64,000 nt of DNA from Acanthosepion lycidas (GCA_963932145.1 OZ010574.1:60064342-60128341), one strand, 5' to 3'; numbered from the stretch's first letter, positions 1 through 9,545 are shown. Translations and numbers: made by a program. The notes: generated by a model from the letters alone, not told the origin.

Positions 1-149
1 TGCGATCACGACACGAAAAGTGGCGACATTGAGATATAAGACACGCCTGAAAAGAACAAAGCTGCTCTCTTTGTAATTTGGTCTGTTTTGAGTCCATCGC
101 CTACGCGTTCTTCCCGAGTGACACGTGCCACCTCCGTTATATAATCATT

Positions 150-535
150 TTACTCCTAGCAAGGCAATGCAGCCACTGAGACGCAAGGTTTACTGTGTGA
201 AAGAATAAGAGAAAAAAGAAAAATACCATTAAGGAGAGAGGACTATAAAAGAACAGAGATTATAAAGACAGAAGATAACGACTGAAATTGCATTTAAATT
301 TTCCAAGATTAAAGTGGATGGGAGGCCGGAAGAAGGTTCCACAAGTGCAAGAGAAGAAACTTTTAACATAGAACTTACGGTGACATCTAGTCATTTCAAA
401 TGCAAGAGAAGAAACTTTTAACATAGAACTTACGATGAAATCTAGTCATTTCAACTGTAAAATGATGAGACCTAGCTTCCAATCCAGTACTGTGTTTAAA
501 TTCGTTTATGTCAAGGTAGCAAAGAGCACTTTCAA
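150..535 (-). mobile_element. 3' end of a CR1/Jockey-like LINE, minus strand
   Basis: Read on the minus strand this matches the 3' coding end and tail of a LINE family that recurs in the window (for example 46060-46470 minus, and 12135-12655 and 18660-19650 plus). Shared landmarks are the stretch ending in a LWN-S type C-terminus and a tail with the words GTGGCT and TTGCTTGG/TTGCCTTG. It is 5'-truncated and non-coding. The clade is inferred from the C-terminal protein pattern only. Confidence 0.55.
346..455. repeat. 55-bp direct tandem duplication inside the LINE tail
   Basis: Two adjacent copies begin with TGCAAGAGAAGAAACTTTTA at 346 and 401 and differ at only a few positions. It is a local duplication within the decayed LINE fragment. 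Confidence 0.85.
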
Positions 536-550
536 TTTAGCACCTTCACC

Positions 551-551
551 C

Positions 552-612
<61 letters not shown>
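551..612. repeat. AT dinucleotide microsatellite
   Basis: An almost pure TA repeat, interrupted once by an AC step. It is one of at least nine long TA tracts in the window. Confidence 0.95.
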
Positions 613-613
<1 letters not shown>

Positions 614-662
614 CATACCATCAAATTATATCTTCATTATATACTTTATATTTTATTATATA

Positions 663-735
663 TACAGGGTGCGATGGATAAATTGTCGTCTAAATTACGC
701 AACAAATGATAATAACACTGACATTTCATTTTAAC
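663..735. mobile_element. possible terminal end of a Tc1/mariner-like element
   Basis: The stretch starts with CAGGGTGCGATGGATAAATT next to a TA, which resembles Tc1/mariner terminal repeats. No matching opposite end was found. The DNA from 735 to 1080 carries a short minus-strand open frame (775-960) with no family I recognise. Confidence 0.25.
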
Positions 736-1081
736 AGATACATTTACAAAATTACACGAAAATATTCTGAAATATTAAACAGTACATTCAACCACGTCCT
801 CCAGAATCTCCTGCATATTATAGTTTCTGGGAGAGAGCGCATTATATAGCATGACCAAGAGTCTAAACAAGGCCAGCTCGCTCAAACCCTCCGTCGCGAT
901 GACTTGTGACTTCATGTTAGCGGAACCACCGACGGCTTCCCAAGGGTTCCATCTACCCAATTTAATTTAGAAGGTATACCCGTGGTATGGTTTTTCAGGT
1001 ACTTTCCAAAGGTGTCGTACGTTGAGATCGTCCAGTCCAGACCGATAACATCAGGAAGTCACTTTCCTGACAAATCCACCA

Positions 1082-1148
1082 TGGTGAGATTCGAACCCGG
1101 GTCTCATGGTCAGAAAGCGAACGTTCTAACCACTCGGTCAGGTATCCA
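1082..1148 (-). repeat. tRNA-like SINE head, minus strand
   Basis: The reverse complement has an A-box-like segment (TGACCGAGTGGTTAGAAC) and a consensus B box (GGGTTCGAATC) at normal pol III spacing. Flanking sequence does not fold as an obvious acceptor stem, so this reads as a Ser/Leu-type tRNA-derived SINE head and not a tRNA gene. Confidence 0.55.
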
Positions 1149-1540
1149 TTGGACAAAGGAGCATATCGCTAAAGGCAAAATACTCAACCATACCGGGCCC
1201 TCAAAAACCTCCAGAGCTTACAATTTAAATAAAATATAAAACAAGCAATTCCTAAGGGAATGTTCTACAGAGGCACACCTGAGAGAAAAGGTTGCAAAAT
1301 ATCATACTCATACTTATTGGACGCAACGGAAGGTTTTAACGTAAAAATGTTTTAATGCTATGCGTCGAAAAATCCTTTACAAATCATGTTCTTCTCTCTG
1401 CGTCAAGGTCCAGCTCACTACCAGTTTTACGACTGCTGCCAGGGCAGATAATTAGGGAAGAACTGATCGCTTTTGAACCCAGACACACACTCTGCTTGAC
1501 ATATCAACCAGTCAAGACATACAGACTAACGTTTTCCGCT

Positions 1541-1591
<51 letters not shown>

Positions 1592-1759
1592 AAAATAAGA
1601 AGGTCAGAATAAAAAATAATGACGAGGAATGAAAGATGGGGAAAGCTGGAGAAAGAAAGAAAGAAACAAACAAACAAACAAACAAACAAACAAACAAACA
1701 ATATGAGAAGGGGACAAGACAAACGTGAGAAGTAATGAGAGAAGAGGAAAGCTGGAAAC

Positions 1760-1798
<39 letters not shown>

Positions 1799-1984
1799 AA
1801 AAGAAAATTATAAAGGAACAAGAAAAATGGTGTGAAGGAATGAAAAAAGAGGAAAGCTGGGATGAGAAAGAAAGAAAGAAAAATAAGAAGGGGACAAGAA
1901 AAAAGGTGACAAGAAATGAACGAAGAGGAAAATCTAGAAAAAAGAAAGAAAGAAAGGAAAATGAGAAGAGGACAAGAAAAATGT

Positions 1985-2038
<54 letters not shown>
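1541..2038. repeat. AAAG microsatellite blocks inside a degenerate minisatellite
   Basis: AAAG runs at about 1541-1590, 1761-1800 and 1985-2038 (plus AAAC at 1664-1698) alternate with similar purine-rich spacers that repeat words such as AGAGGAAAGCTGG and GGGGACAAGA. Each unit is about 75-115 bp. Open frames across it on both strands are products of the repeat. Confidence 0.9.
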
Positions 2039-2039
<1 letters not shown>

Positions 2040-2040
2040 T

Positions 2041-2483
2041 GTAGTGGAAGGTAACTATAATTGTCTCCCTTTTGAACTACTCGACTATAAAAGAAATGGT
2101 CCAACCTCACTGATGTGCAGTTGTTAAATTGCATTGAATAAAGTTAAATGACTGTCTGTTTTTCTTCACAAGTATACAATAACATACAGATATCAGGGAT
2201 GCTAAGAACTTTTTTCAAGGCCCGACATTTGTAAATTAAATTGATGTGTACATAACTCTGTAAAAGTCAGGTACCGATTTGACACTGTATCCGTACGTCA
2301 CATACAAAATTCTTAAACTTATGTAAATATTTTTTTTAAATTAGACAAAATCCATTAATTTCAGCGCCAGTATGAGTTACGATGACCTTTCCCCCAGTTC
2401 ACGAGGCATGCAATTAAAAGCTCTTATCTCACGTGCATTCAGATGCTGTGCCTGTCAACATAATTAAGATGTTAGAATAAATA
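2041..2483. other. no recognisable feature
   Basis: AT-rich unique-looking sequence with no coding pattern, RNA gene or repeat match elsewhere in the window. Confidence 0.5.
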
Positions 2484-2586
2484 TTAGGTTGGTGCAAAAA
2501 ATAATGACGTAATAATGTCGTTTTTTGACGTTCAAAAATACGTCAAAAAACAACATTATTACGTCATTATTTTTGCGCCAACCTAA
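2484..2586. mobile_element. palindromic mariner MITE, copy 1
   Basis: Begins TTAGGTTGGTGCAAAAAATA and ends with its complement (GCGCCAACCTAA). It is flanked by TA on both sides, the mariner target duplication. Nearly the whole 103 bp is one inverted repeat around a short centre, so an RNA copy would form a long hairpin. The terminal word TTAGGTTGGTGCAAAA is typical of mariner termini such as human Hsmar1/MADE1. The second copy is at 24670-24771. Confidence 0.9.
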
Positions 2587-2899
2587 TAATTATACAAAAA
2601 CAGAATCTTCCGTTCCTGTTTCCGTTTCCTGGTTTATTTTGGGGTTTTTTGTTTTTTTTTTTTTTGTTTTTTTTTATCGTTTTAAGTCTTTTTGCTATCA
2701 TAACGAATGTAATATCTAATTTTCTATTTAGCAGTTGATGCTGGAAGATTTTCTTACGGATGAAAAAGAAATCCAAAATAACAGAGATTATGATTCCACA
2801 GATGGAGATGCCAAAAATATCACAAACAAAATACCTAATGAACGAAGAATTTTTAAAGAAAATGGGGACGAGAACGATACTCGTTCTTGAAATCGGAAA

Positions 2900-3110
2900 T
2901 ATTTTAAATTGATGTGACATATTATGAAGAAAGACGGCTTGGAAAACATAATACTCACAGGACGTACTGAGGGAAAGATTACACAAGGAATCGGTAAGCA
3001 AATGGCCTAATGATTGTGTGCATGGAAATAGACATGCAAGGATGATAGTTATTTGATCTAGAAAGAACAGGATGTCGTGAAGAGACACGAACGCATAAAT
3101 GATGATGACC
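2900..3110 (+). mobile_element. RTE-like LINE C-terminal fragment
   Basis: Plus-strand translation, interrupted by stops, gives pieces like RRLGKHNTHRT and a tail ending in EETRTHK. The DNA word GGCTTGGAAAA, followed by an ATATTCACAGG-like stretch, recurs at 45119-45145 in the other RTE-like copy. It is a decayed, 5'-truncated insertion. Confidence 0.45.
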
Positions 3111-3175
3111 TACTAATTCAACCTCATCAATAAAGGAGACAAATTTTAAAATCATTATTTACATTTTATTAATAA

Positions 3176-3730
3176 AGGGTGTTCCAATAACTTGGACCGA
3201 TTTTAAATGAGTATTAAGTTTAAGCGTCTAATGATTTTTTTTCCTTTTTCTTTCAGATTTAGCAACTTAAGACTTTGGCAATTTCAAAATTGGAAAGATT
3301 AACAATCAAACAACGTGTTAAAATTATCGAAGCCTATTACGAAAATTGACATCCAAACAGAATTTGAATGAGAAATTCCCAGGTCGCATCATCTTTCGAA
3401 ACAGCGAAGTCAATTGGCCACCACGATCGTGCGACTTGACGCATTTAGATTTCTTCATTTGGGGTTATCCAAAAGTACGGTCTATGCCAAAAAGCCAACA
3501 ATTCAACAGCTGAAGGACATTGGTGGGATTCGAGGAACAACTATGCAGAGACGTCATCAAAAATTTTGACCATACAGTGAAGGTATGCCGCCGAATCCTT
3601 GTCAGACATTTGGGCGATATTATTTTTCACACATAATTGCCATGACTTAAATAACATGATCCAGTAGAGAAATAAATATATTTTTACCAATAACACTGCT
3701 GGCTTTGATCCGTCGCAATGAAATACCCTT
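3176..3730 (+). mobile_element. internally deleted mariner-superfamily element (DUF4817-type transposase)
   Basis: Starts AGGGTGTTCCAATAACTTGG and ends with an imperfect complement (GAAATACCCT). The 5' part encodes the helix-turn-helix start (the same reading as MERLTIKQ at 21110), then jumps to the C-terminal DDE region, where the plus strand reads PPRSCDLTHLDFFIWGYPK, the last catalytic-motif neighbourhood of IS630/Tc1/mariner transposases. About half of the transposase is missing. The same family gives the fold-back copy at 20312-21222. Confidence 0.75.
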
Positions 3731-3735
3731 AATTA

Positions 3736-3931
3736 TTAGGATGTTCAGAAAATAATGTCCTACTTAAAATAAACTTTTTAATTGTGTTTTCATATATTAT
3801 TATAATAGTTGCACAAAAATATCTTACTCATTCCTAATAATTAAAATATCCTATTTGATAATTTTATGTCAATTTTCTTCAGCATTCTGTTCTTAAATAT
3901 GTGATGCACTCTGTGTTACACTGGAAAATAG
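3736..3931 (+). mobile_element. 5' end fragment of a SETMAR-like mariner
   Basis: Begins TTAGGATGTTCAGAAAATAA and matches the terminal repeat and 5' untranslated part of the copy that starts at 3934, including ATATTATTATAATAGTTGC and TTACTCATT. It stops before coding sequence, directly in front of the next copy, so two copies of one family lie in tandem. Confidence 0.75.
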
Positions 3932-3933
3932 TA

Positions 3934-4700
3934 TTAGGTTGTTCGAAAAATAACGTCCGATTTTAGAATAACATTTTAAATTGAGTTTTCATATATTATT
4001 ATAATAGTTGCCCCCCCAAATATCTTACTCATTGCTAATGATTAAAGTGTTCCCTTTGTTAATTTTATATCAATCTCTTTCAGAATTTAATTTCATATCC
4101 CTCTCATCTTGAACCTGAAAAAATAAGAGATGCATTTACGTTTTTAACACGAGTTCAAGCTTGGTCATAATGCTTCTCAAACTGCTGCCAACATTAACAC
4201 GGCGTGGGGTGAAGGATCTACGTTTGATTGGACAGTACGGCGTTGGCTTCTGAAGTTCCGCAGTGGGGATACGAGTCTTGAAGACCAAAGTGGTAAAGGA
4301 CGCTCATCTTCAATTGAGAATTATCACAGATAATGGGTGTCAGCATTTCATGAATATCGATCAGGAAAATTGGCAAGGTGAAGAAACTTTCACATGAACT
4401 CAATGGAAAAGAGTTCGATGTTTTCGACGCTGCATCTGCGAAATTTGAATGGTCCATTTCTTAATGTCGAATAGTGTTTTTGTGATGAAAAATGGATCCT
4501 TTATGACAATCGATAACGACCGGCTAAATCGTTTGATCATAACGAAAGATCCAAACATTTTCCAGAACAGAAAATTGCCCCGAAATAACATTATGTTGCG
4601 AGTCTAATGAACCACCTTTAGCATTATCCATTACAGCTTTCTGCAATCTAACCAGAGTATCACTGCCGAAATTTACTGAATGAAATGCATATTCGGTTAA
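3934..4700 (+). mobile_element. decayed SETMAR-like mariner transposon
   Basis: TA then TTAGGTTGTTCGAAAAATAA opens the element. Downstream, plus-strand translation reads FKLGHNASQTAANINTAWG and then RRWLLKFRSGDTSLEDQSG, the second helix-turn-helix of mariner transposases of the Hsmar1/SETMAR group. Later pieces match the catalytic CDEKWI neighbourhood. Several stops and frameshifts break it, and the 3' terminal repeat is replaced by a TA microsatellite. The same family recurs at 55065-60380. Confidence 0.8.
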
Positions 4701-4708
4701 ACAAAATG

Positions 4709-4710
<2 letters not shown>

Positions 4711-4762
<52 letters not shown>
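4711..4762. repeat. AT microsatellite
   Basis: Pure TA repeat at the point where the mariner copy loses its 3' end. Further TA tracts lie at 4861-4886 and 4944-4988. Confidence 0.95.
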
Positions 4763-4769
<7 letters not shown>

Positions 4770-4788
4770 GAAATAGACAATTATCTTA

Positions 4789-4860
4789 ATATATTTTCTG
4801 TTTATATGTTATTTTTATAGCTACAAATGTTTGTATCTACAAAAGTAACATATAAACAGA

Positions 4861-4868
<8 letters not shown>
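4789..4868. repeat. inverted repeat (hairpin) beside TA tracts
   Basis: ATTTTCTGTTTATATGTTA on the left is matched in reverse by TAACATATAAACAGAAT on the right, with a loop of about 35 bases containing a smaller inverted word (TACAAATGTTTGTA). Confidence 0.8.
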
Positions 4869-4896
<28 letters not shown>

Positions 4897-4907
4897 ATAT
4901 TAGGTTG

Positions 4908-4939
4908 GTGCAAAAATAATGTCGTTTTCTCACATATGT

Positions 4940-4943
<4 letters not shown>
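4908..4943 (+). mobile_element. half of a palindromic mariner MITE
   Basis: TTAGGTTGGTGCAAAAATAA followed by TGTCGTTTT matches one arm of the MITEs at 2484 and 24670. The other arm is lost at a TA tract. Confidence 0.7.
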
Positions 4944-4991
<48 letters not shown>

Positions 4992-5064
4992 AAATATAGT
5001 CTTAAGATGTGCTATATTTATGGGATAAAGTGCTCAATATCAGAGACAGAGCGTGTGTAAATAT

Positions 5065-5158
5065 AAAAGTGAACATAGAAGTCAACTCTTAGAGGCGACA
5101 GTCTGTTTCATCAGAAATGAAACGGACTGTCGCCTCTAAGTGTTGACTTCTATGTTCA

Positions 5159-5163
<5 letters not shown>
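5065..5163. ncRNA. hairpin built from two inverted hammerhead ribozyme 3' halves
   Basis: Two 47-bp arms (5065-5111 and 5117-5163) with a 5-base centre. Read outward, each arm has GAAAC(A/G)GACTGTC and then GCCTCTAAG. This is the hammerhead 3' core (GAAA, stem III ACA/UGU with a GAC triloop, cleavage-site C) followed by stem I. CUGAU sits at the centre but stem II is missing, so it is a ribozyme derivative, not an intact motif. It lies just downstream, on the minus strand, of the Penelope-like remnant. Penelope-like elements are known to carry hammerheads in their terminal repeats. Confidence 0.6.

Positions 5164-5250
<87 letters not shown>
5164..5250. repeat. TA then GATA microsatellite
   Basis: A TA run to about 5210 passes into a GATA run to 5250. 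Confidence 0.95.
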
Positions 5251-5251
<1 letters not shown>

Positions 5252-5339
5252 GAAAAAGTCGGTGGGAAAGTAGATCCTAATAAAATAAAATATTAAAACT
5301 GATGCACAAAAGAGGGGTCAATAATATTTATTATTGAGC

Positions 5340-6170
5340 CCTCATCTAAATTAATTACATAAAAATGAAACTCAATTGTACCCCCATTTTGATGGCCATT
5401 ATCTCCAATTCCAATTTATATTTGAATTCTCTCTGTCTACACAAAGCCGGACGCTGTGTGTGGATCACAGCCGCTTCTAGAATATTCAGATGGTGTTTTG
5501 CCTCGGCTCTGTGCAGAACAGAGAAGAACTCTTTTGAATAGTTGTTTCTACAAGTAACCATATTTAACAAATCTTCGCCAATGGCAGACTCGTGTATCTG
5601 TGAATGCCTGGATGTTATTGGCGAACGCCTACGGATAATACCAGGCACATGTTGAGCAATTCTTAACCCCCGTCATTGAATGGTCTTGCCCACATAGTTA
5701 GCATCAGACTGGCATTTATAGCGATAAATAACTACATTTTGTTGGAGGGTGGGCAAAATGTCATTACGGACAGAGAGCAACGTACTGCAAGATAGTATGT
5801 ACCACGACTGAATTAAAACAGTACATTATAGAAGGTGAGATCCTATCGGTAAAAAAAAATGATTCTGAGGTCCAGTCCATGGTAGTTTTATATAAACCGG
5901 ACGCATAGGAGTACCAAATGTTTTAATATAATTAAACTTAGAAATTTTAAGTTTAATGTTACTCAGAATAACACTTTCAGGGTAGCCATTTGCGAGAAAA
6001 ATGTCGGTGATTTGCCTAAGTTTAACATCCAGTTTACTTTCCGAGCATATCACTGGTGCACGGTGGGTAAGAGTTTTGATAAGGTTAATCTTCCTAGATT
6101 TGGGGGCAAAGGAATCCCAACTAAAAAATGACGCTGTAAAAGTGGGTTTTCTGTATGAAAGATGTGGAAG
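5340..6170 (-). mobile_element. Penelope-like retroelement remnant, C-terminal part
   Basis: Two minus-strand segments carry the typical C-terminal sequence of Penelope-like reverse-transcriptase/GIY-YIG elements. One at 5826-6053 includes LANGYPESVI and KLPWTGP. One at 5355-5648 includes SAIGEDLLNM, FSVLHRAEAKHHLNILEA and LCRQREF. No N-terminal part is in the window, and the copy is broken. The family call is from remembered sequence style and could be tested by a profile search. Confidence 0.6.
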
Positions 6171-6171
6171 T

Positions 6172-6243
6172 CTTGGTTAGCAACCAGTCTACAGCAGAAA
6201 CTAACTGCCGTTAGTTTCTGCTGTAGACTGGTTGCTAACCAAG
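6172..6243. repeat. perfect 34-bp hairpin with a 4-base loop
   Basis: Left arm 6172-6205 (starts CTTGGTTAGCAACCAG) and right arm 6210-6243 (ends CTGGTTGCTAACCAAG) are exact reverse complements around TGCC. The right arm runs into the tail of the SINE at 6244-6545. Confidence 0.95.
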
Positions 6244-6545
6244 GCTATAGGATCCGATCTGTCCTGCTATTTAACCCATAGTTGGGGCACGAGTGGAAGA
6301 GATAAGTTCCTAACTTTCTCGAGGGTATATTGCGCGTAAGTGAATGCAACGGATCCAGCTGGAATTCAAAGTTGTCTCTCCAGTTTCTCATTTCGAGACG
6401 TTATCCATTACAAGACCCTGCACATCCAAGCTTACAGTACCTGGTATTCCCAAACGGTCACTCATCTAGGTACTGACCAGGCTCAACGTTGCTTAACTTC
6501 CGTGATCGGATAAGAAACGGTGTTTCAACGTGATATGGCTGTAAA
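6244..6545 (-). mobile_element. composite 5S rRNA/tRNA-like SINE (family A), minus strand
   Basis: On the minus strand 6543-6430 reads as most of a 5S rRNA gene (ATATCACGTTGAAACACCG, GATCACGGAAGTTAAGCAAC, GGTCAGTACCTAGATGAGTG). It is followed by GCTTGGATGTGCA, then a tRNA-like middle and a tail ending near GGATCCTATAGCC. The 5S internal control region would give pol III promotion. Other family members are at 16206, 20014 and 38795. Confidence 0.8.
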
Positions 6546-6639
6546 AAAACATTTATTAAGTTTAATTACTGTATCCGGTTTACTAAAACTCGCCAAATGT
6601 TTTGCCCATCTCTTTGTCATCCCATAACTCAACAACAAC

Positions 6640-6962
6640 AAAATCTGGGTTATTTACATTATTTGCATTCGGACCAATATCCTCATCTTTGTTGTTATCA
6701 TCACAACGTTTCGAAAGTTTTACCTCGAGCCTTCATCAGTAGAAACACTAAGTGAGCAGTACTAAATAAGAACAAAACTAGATATCCCAAGATATGAACA
6801 GTGGATCGAAAACAATAAAACGTTCAGTTCGAAATGTCCTAAATTTTACTTAGATCACCAGACAGCTGAAGATGGTCACAGGGTACAATTGTAGAAACGT
6901 TGTGATAACAACAACAAAGATGAGGATATTGGTCCGAATATAAATAATGTAAATAATGTTAA
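6640..6962. repeat. inverted pair of family C SINE fragments
   Basis: Minus-oriented 6642-6720 and plus-oriented 6885-6962 share ACGTTGTGATAACAACAACA and GATGAGGATATTGGTCCGAA, giving about 75-bp arms around a spacer of about 165 bp. Both match the body of the tRNA-derived family C SINE at 40210-40550. Confidence 0.7.
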
Positions 6963-7362
6963 CTCCTTATCCCAGAAATTCAGGCAGAAATTGTCTGGTT
7001 ATCAAAAATATATGTCAGCGGACTTGCTAGTATATGTCGTTGCCCGGGGATGTAACAGTAAGAGATAGATCAAGTATTGACCATCATAAAAACTGAAAAA
7101 TAAAATCGACAAAGATTATTTTTTAAGGTTGACGGACACGCATGTCTAAATTATTTTTTTTGTTTGTTTGTTTATATTTTTTTACGAATTGGTCAAACCC
7201 AAACTCAGACAAAAACATTGTTTTCAATCGTTATGAGTCTACCGATTGAATAAAATTTTATTATAAACAATTGTCTTGTAAATGGAATTTTTAAAGCATT
7301 CTGAATGTAAAAATAAAGAAAAAAGTGTGCAAGACAATAAGAAACACTACCTGCCAAAAAAA

Positions 7363-7692
7363 GTGAAGTTTTATTGAAATAGGTTGAAAAATGTAGGAAA
7401 TCCGATCCCATATATAAACGAACACACACACACAAACAACCTGGGTTTTATAATAAGTATAACTCGATATGAGTTGTCCCCCTTTCATTCTGGCGACAGA
7501 ATCGTGTTTTCAAATTGATTTCGTGCAAAAACAATTGTGTTTTTTCCAATTTTTGGCGTTGTCAGAGCCACCGCAAGGTAATTTTACGCAGTCCTGTGAA
7601 GTTTTGTTGAAATCGGTTGAAAAATGTAGGAAATCCGATCCAATATATAAACGTACAGACACACACACACAATCTGCGTTTTATAATAAGTA
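7363..7692 (+). repeat. 97-bp direct duplication 233 bp apart
   Basis: 7363-7459 and 7596-7692 both contain GGTTGAAAAATGTAGGAAAT, ATATATAAACG, a CA run and TTTTATAATAAGTA. This looks like the end of an unclassified transposon present twice in direct orientation. Confidence 0.75.
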
Positions 7693-7694
7693 AG

Positions 7695-8265
7695 ATCTTA
7701 TTCGTAAAATCAATTAAAAGATTTTCTCATTAAATAATATTTTATCGCATTTTTTATTTTTCGTTTCAGAGCAGATTTTTGGTACCTAGGGGTTTTATTT
7801 TGCAAAAAAAAATTGATGATTTAAATTCTCCAATGAGTTCTGCGTATAACTAATATAGACATTAAGCGGTGTATAAATTAATTTCTCGAAATTTCATAAA
7901 ATTAAATAAGTGGGGGGGTAACAGATGTAAAAAATGTTTTTTTCAAGATTTTCATAAAGAGAAAACATTTTTAAGATAATTTCATTCATTTGTGAATAAG
8001 TCCTAAAAGTTTCGTTAAAATCTCACTGCAAAAAAAGACACTAAAATTTCATATAATAATATTTGCATTCCACACCCACCATCCCACCGCTGACGCAAAA
8101 AAACATGATATTGAACCAAAATTTCGAACGTTCTAAAAAGGAACAAAAATATAATTTAATCAAAAAATCCTTTGTTTTTTTTCCCTCTTAATAATAACAG
8201 AAAAGTTTTTTTGACAATAAAACTTTGCTTTTATTGAGTTGGGGACATTTTTTCATCATGGTATT
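7695..8265 (+). repeat. dispersed repeat F, copy 1
   Basis: Non-coding. It aligns along its whole length with 27425-28055: shared words include TATTTTTCGTTTCAGAGC/CAATTCAGAGC, GAAATTTCATAAAATTAAAT, AACAGATGTAAAAAA/AATAGATGTAAAAAA, GAATAAGTCCTAAAAGTTT/GAGTAAGTCCTGAAAGTTT and AGGAACAAAAA. There are no open frames or terminal repeats. It is probably an old transposon of unknown class. Confidence 0.65.
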
Positions 8266-9080
8266 GATTATTGATTACATAATTATTTGTTGTTGATTAT
8301 TATTATTATTACATTTTCTTGTATTTATGTGTACATTCATAGTTTTTTGGGTTTTTTTTATTATTTACTTAATTTGTTTATTTATTTGGATTTTTGGTGG
8401 GGGTGTTTGAGGAATGGTTTTCTTATTTGTTTCGTTTAAAGTATTGTCTTTGTTTAATGTATGTTACATCATCTGCATTGTATATGGTGCATATATCGGC
8501 ATTTTTCATGGTGGTATTTTACAAGTTATTCGTTTTTAGTTTTCGATTTTTAAGTAACGTATTTTCAGAGTTTACATTTTTTTTCATTTATTGTTGTAGG
8601 CTGATGCTATTTTGAAGTAAACACTCAGAGGCGACAAGCTGTTTCATGCTAAACACAATCGTCAGTCCACATGCGTTTTCTCGACTATTTTTATATACGG
8701 GTCACTGATGCATTGTGGGTAGTCTATTGCATTGTTGGTAGTCTATTCTAACGGTTATTTTGACGGGATGGTTTGTTAATTTGTTTATTATTTACTTTGG
8801 ATTCATTTATTTTACTTGTTTTTGCTTATTTATTTTTATTTTATTTATTTTTATTTATTCTTTTCAGTTTTCGATTTTTAAGTAACGTAATAAAAATTAG
8901 TTTTCATGTCTGCATTTTGAGATGAGTTCTGATCGTTTATTTAGTAGTTTGTTTTGATCTGGAAAGGTAATTATAGCTATTTTCCCCTCAAGACAGAGTT
9001 TACAAGTTTTTAATTTATTGTTGTAAGCTGCTGATGCCTTCTTTATTTTCTATGATATTTTTGGTATAATTTGGTTTGTA
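8266..9080. other. T-rich region with a short duplication and a hammerhead-like motif
   Basis: Very T-rich on the plus strand. CAGTTTTCGATTTTTAAGTAACGTA-like words occur at about 8533 and 8866, so part of this region is duplicated. The open frame at 8394-8615 is low-complexity and not believable as a gene. A degenerate hammerhead lies at 8633-8665. Confidence 0.45.
8633..8665 (-). ncRNA. degenerate hammerhead ribozyme-like motif
   Basis: Minus strand: CUGACGA, a weak stem II (UGU/GCA), GAAA, stem III ACA/UGU with a GCU triloop, then C17 and GCCUCUGAG. The last part matches the GCCUCUAAG of the 5065-5163 hairpin. The stem I strand upstream of CUGACGA does not pair well, so it is likely inactive. 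Confidence 0.4.
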
Positions 9081-9084
9081 GATT

Positions 9085-9545
9085 TCCCGCTATGTGTTTA
9101 GAAAGCATTGGCCTGCGGAGACGGCTGTGAATCAAAAAGAGTTTGACGAGCCCATTCGCGTGAATTTTATTTTGGTGGACCAACTCAGCACGCCGGAGAA
9201 GCCCACACACTTGATCAGAAGTGCCACCCTCGCGTCTCAAAGGGGTATTGAGACAGGCGAGATCTGGCAAACCTGGTTGGATCGGGCTGCCGAATGCTTG
9301 GTCTGTCAAGGTCCGTTTTGGTTACGCCAGCCCGACTGCTGCTGCCCTCTTTTGCCGGTTTAGCCGTTAAGATTATGTAGATTTTTGCCTATCCCGCCGT
9401 TGGGGTCTTCGGGGTTGGTCGCGTTCTGTTTGGTCCCTCGTCCCCGACCTTACCGCCATGTGTGGCCCTACAGGAGTTGGAACTCCAAACGGTTTCGCTC
9501 TTCACTGGGACACGCAAGCACTCTACCATGGCAAGGAACGACCAT
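9085..9545 (-). mobile_element. tRNA-derived SINE (family D) with a GC-rich body
   Basis: The minus strand from 9545 reads CCTTGCCATGGTAGAGTGCT (A-box-like) and then GGAGTTCCAACTCC (B-box-like). It continues through a body with GGCGGGATAGGC into an unusually GC-rich stretch to about 9085. The head and proximal body recur at 10106-10235. Overlapping open frames on both strands in 9043-9363 resemble no protein I know. Confidence 0.45.

Noticed and set aside
1082-1148. Functional tRNA gene
   Set aside because: A and B boxes are good but the acceptor stem does not close. More likely a SINE head.
1504-2134. Long Phe/Leu/Ser-rich or Lys/Glu-rich frames
   Set aside because: They are translations of AAAG/CTTT microsatellites.
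9043-9363. A protein gene in the GC-rich block
   Set aside because: Frames are open on both strands but match no domain, and the block continues a tRNA-derived SINE.
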